Source of the DNA: Candidatus Binatia bacterium | GTDB taxonomy: Bacteria > Desulfobacterota > Binatia > UBA1149 > JAJCZL01 | Assembly (NCBI GenBank): GCA_028278325.1 | Contig: JANQEO010000320.1 | Location: 62,001 to 126,000 of the forward strand | Direction: 5' to 3' | Length of the DNA stretch: 64,000 nt | Shown: one piece after another, positions 60,026-64,000 of the stretch | Layout: the number at the start of each line of letters is the position of its first letter | How positions within the stretch are numbered: the first letter of the stretch is position 1 | Made by a program: the position numbers and the translations under genes | Notes under the pieces: model-generated | Databases searched by the model: none | What the model was told of the DNA's origin: nothing | What the model saw: the letters and a program-made list of their open reading frames with translations, nothing else

Positions 60026-61483
60026 TCAGTCGTCGTTGACGGTGACGACCTTGACGCCGCCGAGACCGGCGGTCACGACGAGGAAGTCGCCGTTGTACTC
60101 GACGTGGTTGACGGACTCGAGCTGACCGAATTGCAGCTGGCCGAGCATCGTCAGAGTTACCGGCGTTTCGCTGCCGCTGCTTTCGAAGTCATGGTCGGCG
60201 CGGGCGACGAATACTCCGCCTTCACCGTTGGACATGAAGACGAGGTCGCCCGAAGCCGCCACGGCGTTGGTGACAACCACCGAGGGATCCAACCCGGCCA
60301 CGCTGGGCGTCGCCAGTGATCCGAGCACCTGGCCGCTGTTGATGCTCAACACCTGAACACCGGCGGATCCGGCGGCGATGAAGGCCTTGCCACCGACGAC
60401 ATCGACGGCTGACTTGGCTTCAGGGACGTCGGCTCCCGCGAATGGGTAGCTGGCGACCAGGCTGAAGTCGTCGGCGTTGAACACGGCCAGCCGTCCGGGC
60501 GTACCCTGCACGGTCACGATCTTGTCGTCGTAGACTTCGGCCCAACGCAGATCGTCGAGGGCTACGGGCGTGCGATCCGCCGCAAGGCTGCTGTAGCCGA
60601 CAGATGCGAGATGGCCGGTGTTGCCCGAGGTGGTCACGATGCTGTTGCCGTTTACGGTAACACTCGTGCCGGCGAAGCTGGTGAGATCGATACGCGCCCG
60701 CCCCCAATTGATGAACCAGGGACCGAACAGGCGAACCCTCTCGAGCGCGGCCGGCGAAGAGAGAGCAACATCGTCCGACGCCTGAGCGACGTAGACACGC
60801 GAACCTCGTGATGTAACGTTGATCGCGTCAGCATCGCTGAAGGTGACCCTCGAGCGTAGGCGAGGATTACTCGGCGTGCGCATGCTGATGTAGTCGACGC
60901 AGCCCTTGTAGGGTGCGCCCACCATCATGTAGCTGACCAAGAAGTCGTCATTGTAGCCGTAGCGGTGTGCGCTCACCGCCTGCAAAGTCTGACCGTCGAG
61001 CTGAGGAGGTGTGACCTCAGCCACCAGAGTCAGTACCGGTTCGGCAGGCGGGCTGCCCATGTTGCCGAAAACGAAGGCAGAGCCGGGGTCGGCGTCGACG
61101 ATCTCGACGTCCTCGGCTTGCACGACAACCTCGGCGTCAAGCGTATTGTCGTCGTTGATTATGTTGAACTGGCCGTCGTTGATGTCGCCTGGGTTTACGC
61201 CCTCGGCGCAGAACAACTTGACCTTCTCGTCGACCGAGCGCTGCAGGGTCAGCAGGACATCGGTCACACTGAAAGCGCCGTCGTCGTTGGTATCGCAGAG
61301 CCAGACTTCGCAGTCGGCCCCGTTGACGGCTGCTTGCAGGACCTGAAGGGCATCGGAGACGCTCACGACCCCGTTGTCGTCGGCATCACCACAGGTCGTT
61401 GTCGCCGGCGACGGAGTGGTCATCGTGACGGTGATCACTATCGCTGCCGCGAGCGTCAAGTATTTGACGGTTCCGTTTCGCAT
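60026..61483 (-). CDS. Secreted protein with N-terminal dockerin-like module and propeller-like body
   Basis: A 485-residue protein with a signal segment (YLTLAAAIVITVTMTTPSPA). Directly after it, residues 31-95 form the dockerin-like double repeat: CGDADDNGVVSVSDALQVLQ and CDTNDDGAFSVTDVLLTLQ, with paired cysteines. The rest has repeated sheet motifs (VYVAQASDDVALSS, KIVTVQGTPGRLAVFN, KAFIAAGSAGVQVLSINSG, LVFMSNGEGGVFVARAD, FLVVTAGLGGVKVV), suggesting a six- or seven-blade propeller of the LVIVD/YVTN type. The module is N-terminal here, whereas it is C-terminal in the other two proteins. It converges with the Cys-rich gene, four bases apart. Confidence 0.78.
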   Translation of the reverse strand: MRNGTVKYLTLAAAIVITVTMTTPSPATTTCGDADDNGVVSVSDALQVLQAAVNGADCEVWLCDTNDDGAFSVTDVLLTLQRSVDEKVKLFCAEGVNPGDINDGQFNIINDDNTLDAEVVVQAEDVEIVDADPGSAFVFGNMGSPPAEPVLTLVAEVTPPQLDGQTLQAVSAHRYGYNDDFLVSYMMVGAPYKGCVDYISMRTPSNPRLRSRVTFSDADAINVTSRGSRVYVAQASDDVALSSPAALERVRLFGPWFINWGRARIDLTSFAGTSVTVNGNSIVTTSGNTGHLASVGYSSLAADRTPVALDDLRWAEVYDDKIVTVQGTPGRLAVFNADDFSLVASYPFAGADVPEAKSAVDVVGGKAFIAAGSAGVQVLSINSGQVLGSLATPSVAGLDPSVVVTNAVAASGDLVFMSNGEGGVFVARADHDFESSGSETPVTLTMLGQLQFGQLESVNHVEYNGDFLVVTAGLGGVKVVTVNDD

Positions 61484-61622
61484 TGCCTCGCCCAGGAGTG
61501 TGCAAAGGGCGGTCCAATAGCGGCCGCGCCGCGGTTACCAAGCTTCTCTCGCGCCGACATTCGGGGCTATGTGCCGGCTGGCACGTACGTTGCTGAGACA
61601 AGTTGTGGATTCCTGCGGCGAA

Positions 61623-62891
61623 ATGATGACGCAGCGGACACTGAGCGTCACCCGGCCGGCGCGAACTTGCTCTCATATATGTAGGCGGGCCGATGTGGCC
61701 GCATGCGGCCTCGCTACTTTTGTCACGGCCTTGGTCCTGTTGCTGGTGTTTCCCACTCGGGCCTCCGGCGCACCGGGAGCCGACGAACTCTACACTCGGG
61801 CTGTTGCCGCAGCCCACGCAGGCGACAACGCCCGCGCCCGGGCACTGGCCCAGGAAGCCTTGGCTGTGGCGCCCGACTACGTCGATGTCGAAGTGTTGCT
61901 GGGCAGGCTGGCCGCTTGGGACAAGGACTTCGCCTCGGCCAGAAAACATCTGGACCGGGCCCTGTCTCTCGACTCCGATTACGTGGATGCCTTGGCCGCG
62001 CGTAGCGACGTAGAGTTCTGGGACGGTGATCCCCAAGCGGCGCTCTCATATTGTGACAGGGGCCTGGCGGTGGCCCCCCATGACCCCGAACTACTGGACC
62101 GCCGCCGCCGCTTTGCTGCCGCCCTAGAAGCCAAGCAGCAGCCCAAGTGGCGGGCAGGCAAGCGGGTGGACTCAGCGTCCTCCCAGACCGGATCGGCGGT
62201 AAACCGCATGGCAGTCAGCTACATGAACGAGAGCTTCGACCGCGATTTCTCCGACTGGCACGAGTCCATCGTGAGCCTCGAGCACGAAGGGGAGCGTGGA
62301 TCGGTGATCGGCCGCGTCACCTACTTCAACCGCTTCGGTGACGACGCCCTGTTCTTCGAGGTGGACGCCTACCCTGACATTCGTGAGGGCACCTATGCAT
62401 TTCTGAGCCTGGGACGCTCGACCGACAGCATCGTCGCCGAAGCACGCTGGGCTGCCGAGATCTTTCAGGCCCTGCCCCGCAACCTCGAGGCTTCTTTCGG
62501 CTACAGAGCCCAGAAGTTCGACATGACCATCGACACGCTCACGGCCTCCATCGCGGCTTACCTGGGTCGCTATTACGTCGCCCTCCGCCCCTACCGGTCG
62601 GAGGTGTCGGGAGAGCACACGACCACGTGGACATTGAAGCTCAGGCGCTACTTCGACGATGAGGAGGAGTACGTGACGGTCACTCTCACGGACGGTAGCT
62701 CGGTGGAGGAAGATCCGGCCGCCATCGCCTTGTTCGAACTCGATTCCTACGCGGCCGTGGCCGAGTTCAGGAAGCGTATCTGCGACGACTACGTTGCTAC
62801 CTTCACGGCCGGCTTCGAGAACCAGGAGCTACCCAGCGGAGCCGACCGGGAAAAACTCTCCTTCGGTCTCGGCTTCGAGTACCTCTTCTAG
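61623..62891 (+). CDS. YaiO-like outer-membrane beta-barrel protein with N-terminal TPR
   Basis: The product from 61623 has 422 residues. A hydrophobic signal (CGLATFVTALVLLLVFPTRASG) precedes two to three TPR-like helices (ELYTRAVAAAHAGDNARARAL, VEVLLGRLAAWDKDF, FASARKHLDRALSLDSDYVDA). The second half has alternating beta strands such as VSYMNESFDRDFSDWHESI, GRVTYFNRFGDDAL and GLGFEYLF, the last residue Phe fitting barrel insertion. The order TPR then barrel is that of YaiO family proteins. Function in outer-membrane export of polysaccharide is only suspected for the family. An earlier ATG at 61569 is possible. Confidence 0.78.
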   Translation: MMTQRTLSVTRPARTCSHICRRADVAACGLATFVTALVLLLVFPTRASGAPGADELYTRAVAAAHAGDNARARALAQEALAVAPDYVDVEVLLGRLAAWDKDFASARKHLDRALSLDSDYVDALAARSDVEFWDGDPQAALSYCDRGLAVAPHDPELLDRRRRFAAALEAKQQPKWRAGKRVDSASSQTGSAVNRMAVSYMNESFDRDFSDWHESIVSLEHEGERGSVIGRVTYFNRFGDDALFFEVDAYPDIREGTYAFLSLGRSTDSIVAEARWAAEIFQALPRNLEASFGYRAQKFDMTIDTLTASIAAYLGRYYVALRPYRSEVSGEHTTTWTLKLRRYFDDEEEYVTVTLTDGSSVEEDPAAIALFELDSYAAVAEFRKRICDDYVATFTAGFENQELPSGADREKLSFGLGFEYLF

Positions 62892-62943
62892 CTTCGGTTT
62901 CCGCAGTGCACAGCGTGGCATTGTCCTGAGCAATATTGCTAGT

Positions 62944-64000
62944 ATGTTGACAGTCGGCGACCTGCCTTCCGGCAGTGTCGCTGCACTCAAACGGGTTACG
63001 GTCGCAATGTTGTCGGATGTGCTGGGCAGGGTCGTCGCGTCGTGCGGCTGCTGTGCCTTCGTCCTCGGCTTCCTTCCCGGCCAAGGCCACGCGGACCCGT
63101 CGTTCTCTCTGACCATGGAGGCCGGTGCCGTCCTCGACAGGCCACGGCCCGATGAACCGCGCGCGAAGCTTTCCACGGGATTGCGTAGTGTTCTCGACTA
63201 TCAGCGAGACGGGCTCGCCGGCGCAGCAGCCGGGCTCGGGATGCGCCGCGGAGCAGCACCACGCCCCTCTTTCGGGTCGCTCCTGCGCCAACGTGCCGAC
63301 GGCAAGGTGCAGGTCAACATACATCTGTATCCGGGCGTCGACGCGGACGCGTTCGCTTCCTTGCTCTACGGTTTCGATCTCGAGTTGGAGATACTCGATA
63401 CCCGCAATCACCTTTTGCAGGCCTGGATATCTCTGAGTGACGTGGAATCGTTGGCCTCCTACGAGGAGGTGACCGCACTACGGCAGCCCGGGTATGCGAT
63501 CACCAACGTCGGTAGCGCTCTTACTCAGGGCGACAGCGCCCTCAAAGCCGACCAGGCCAGGGCCGCCTACGGACTCGACGGCAGCGGGGTGACCGTGGCC
63601 GCCATATCGGACGGTGTGGAATCACTGTCGGTAGCACAGGCCAGCGGCGATCTGCCCGCATCCCAGATGATCGACGTTCTCAATGTGGGCAACGGGGATG
63701 AGGGCACCGCTCTACTCGAGATCATCCACGACATGGCGCCGGGCTCCAACCTGGCCTTCTACGGCGTTTCCACCAGCACCGACATGCTCGCAGCCCTAGA
63801 CGCTCTCGGCACCTTTGGCGCGGACGTCGTCGTTGACGATCTCACCTTCCCCGACCAGCCGGTCTTCGAGGACGGACCCATCGCGCAAGCAGTCAAAGCT
63901 CTCGTGGACGAAGGTGTTTCCTATCACACAGCTGCAGGCAACCATGCGCTGGGCCACTACGAAGGCGAGTTCACGGGGGTCAACGCGAACCTTCCGAACG
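62944..64000 (+). CDS. Exported subtilase-like (S8/S53-related) protein, truncated at window end
   Basis: The frame opens at 62944 and has no stop before base 64000, giving at least 352 residues. An in-frame ATG at 63007 puts a signal segment (VVASCGCCAFVLGFLPG) at the N-terminus and may be the true start. After a beta-rich prodomain-like part, GLDGSGVTVAAISDGVE (Asp223) marks a subtilase first block, and YHTAAGNHALGHYEG (Asn333) marks the oxyanion block. Where HGTHVAG should be, the sequence is Asp252-Glu253-Gly-Thr-Ala, then IIHDMAPGSNLAFYGV. The catalytic Ser block lies beyond the window. It is preceded by the YaiO gene. Confidence 0.75.
   Translation, partial: MLTVGDLPSGSVAALKRVTVAMLSDVLGRVVASCGCCAFVLGFLPGQGHADPSFSLTMEAGAVLDRPRPDEPRAKLSTGLRSVLDYQRDGLAGAAAGLGMRRGAAPRPSFGSLLRQRADGKVQVNIHLYPGVDADAFASLLYGFDLELEILDTRNHLLQAWISLSDVESLASYEEVTALRQPGYAITNVGSALTQGDSALKADQARAAYGLDGSGVTVAAISDGVESLSVAQASGDLPASQMIDVLNVGNGDEGTALLEIIHDMAPGSNLAFYGVSTSTDMLAALDALGTFGADVVVDDLTFPDQPVFEDGPIAQAVKALVDEGVSYHTAAGNHALGHYEGEFTGVNANLPN

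Overview
The window is a GC-rich (roughly 60-65 % by eye), gene-dense chromosomal segment with many ATGA start/stop overlaps and frequent GTG/TTG starts. No tRNA, rRNA, CRISPR array, transposase, integrase or phage gene was seen. The cell is clearly a diderm: it has an Mla lipid-transport operon, ExbB/ExbD/TonB with an outer-membrane receptor, a LolA-like protein, a YaiO-like barrel and a Kdo (lipopolysaccharide core) hydroxylase. Secreted proteins with Myxococcus-type DUF4215 Cys-rich repeats, thrombospondin type-3-like calcium repeats and dockerin-like tails, together with grpE-dnaK-dnaJ and glyS-ppdK neighbourhoods, point to an uncultured lineage of deltaproteobacterial grade (Myxococcota / Desulfobacterota / Binatota-like). 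That placement is inference, not proof.

Layout. 1-9 kb: a Tat-type DUF362 protein coupled to a terpenoid-cyclase-fold protein, an alpha/beta hydrolase, an M48-TPR lipoprotein, a DUF420 membrane protein, an NTF2-like protein, 3-methyladenine glycosylase, a DUF4215/dockerin-like secreted protein, an enoyl-CoA hydratase, and a GNAT/MAPEG pair. 9-12.6 kb: a four-gene minimal type II/IV pseudopilus operon (ATPase, platform protein, pilin, prepilin peptidase). 12.6-18.3 kb: Kdo hydroxylase, an MDR oxidoreductase coupled to a repeat-rich secreted protein, DUF983, and ilvA. 18.3-21.8 kb: mlaFEDAC. 21.9-26 kb: exbB-exbD-tonB and a FecA-like receptor, with Fur-box-like palindromes in front of both units. 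26-32.9 kb: metabolic and membrane genes, including an unusual RNase HI fusion and an acyl-CoA synthetase.

32.9-40.2 kb holds the most unusual block: two paralogous GT-C-like polytopic membrane proteins interleaved with three exported alkaline-phosphatase-superfamily enzymes. Two of these have a Thr where sulfatases carry the formylglycine Cys, and all three end in the same LRSLGY(V/L)D tail. I read this as a candidate undescribed envelope glycan or phospho-decoration system. 40.4-43.7 kb has a large multidomain secreted protein, DoxX and an orphan exported HELLH protein. 43.8-51.7 kb is a minus-strand housekeeping block (aroE, ppdK, single-chain glyS, quinone oxidoreductase, methyltransferase, recO). 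51.8-57.5 kb is a plus-strand block (grpE, dnaK, dnaJ, thiL, larB). 57.6-64 kb returns to envelope proteins: LolA-like, a Cys-rich lamin-tail protein with an internally duplicated four-Cys unit, a dockerin-like/propeller protein, a YaiO barrel, and a truncated subtilase-like protein running off the window.

Common theme: much of the window serves the envelope. This includes lipid trafficking, iron uptake, LPS modification, a small pseudopilus apparatus and several surface proteins sharing cysteine-rich modules. No intergenic gap exceeds 300 bases; the largest are 40166-40454 and 42294-42544, described below.
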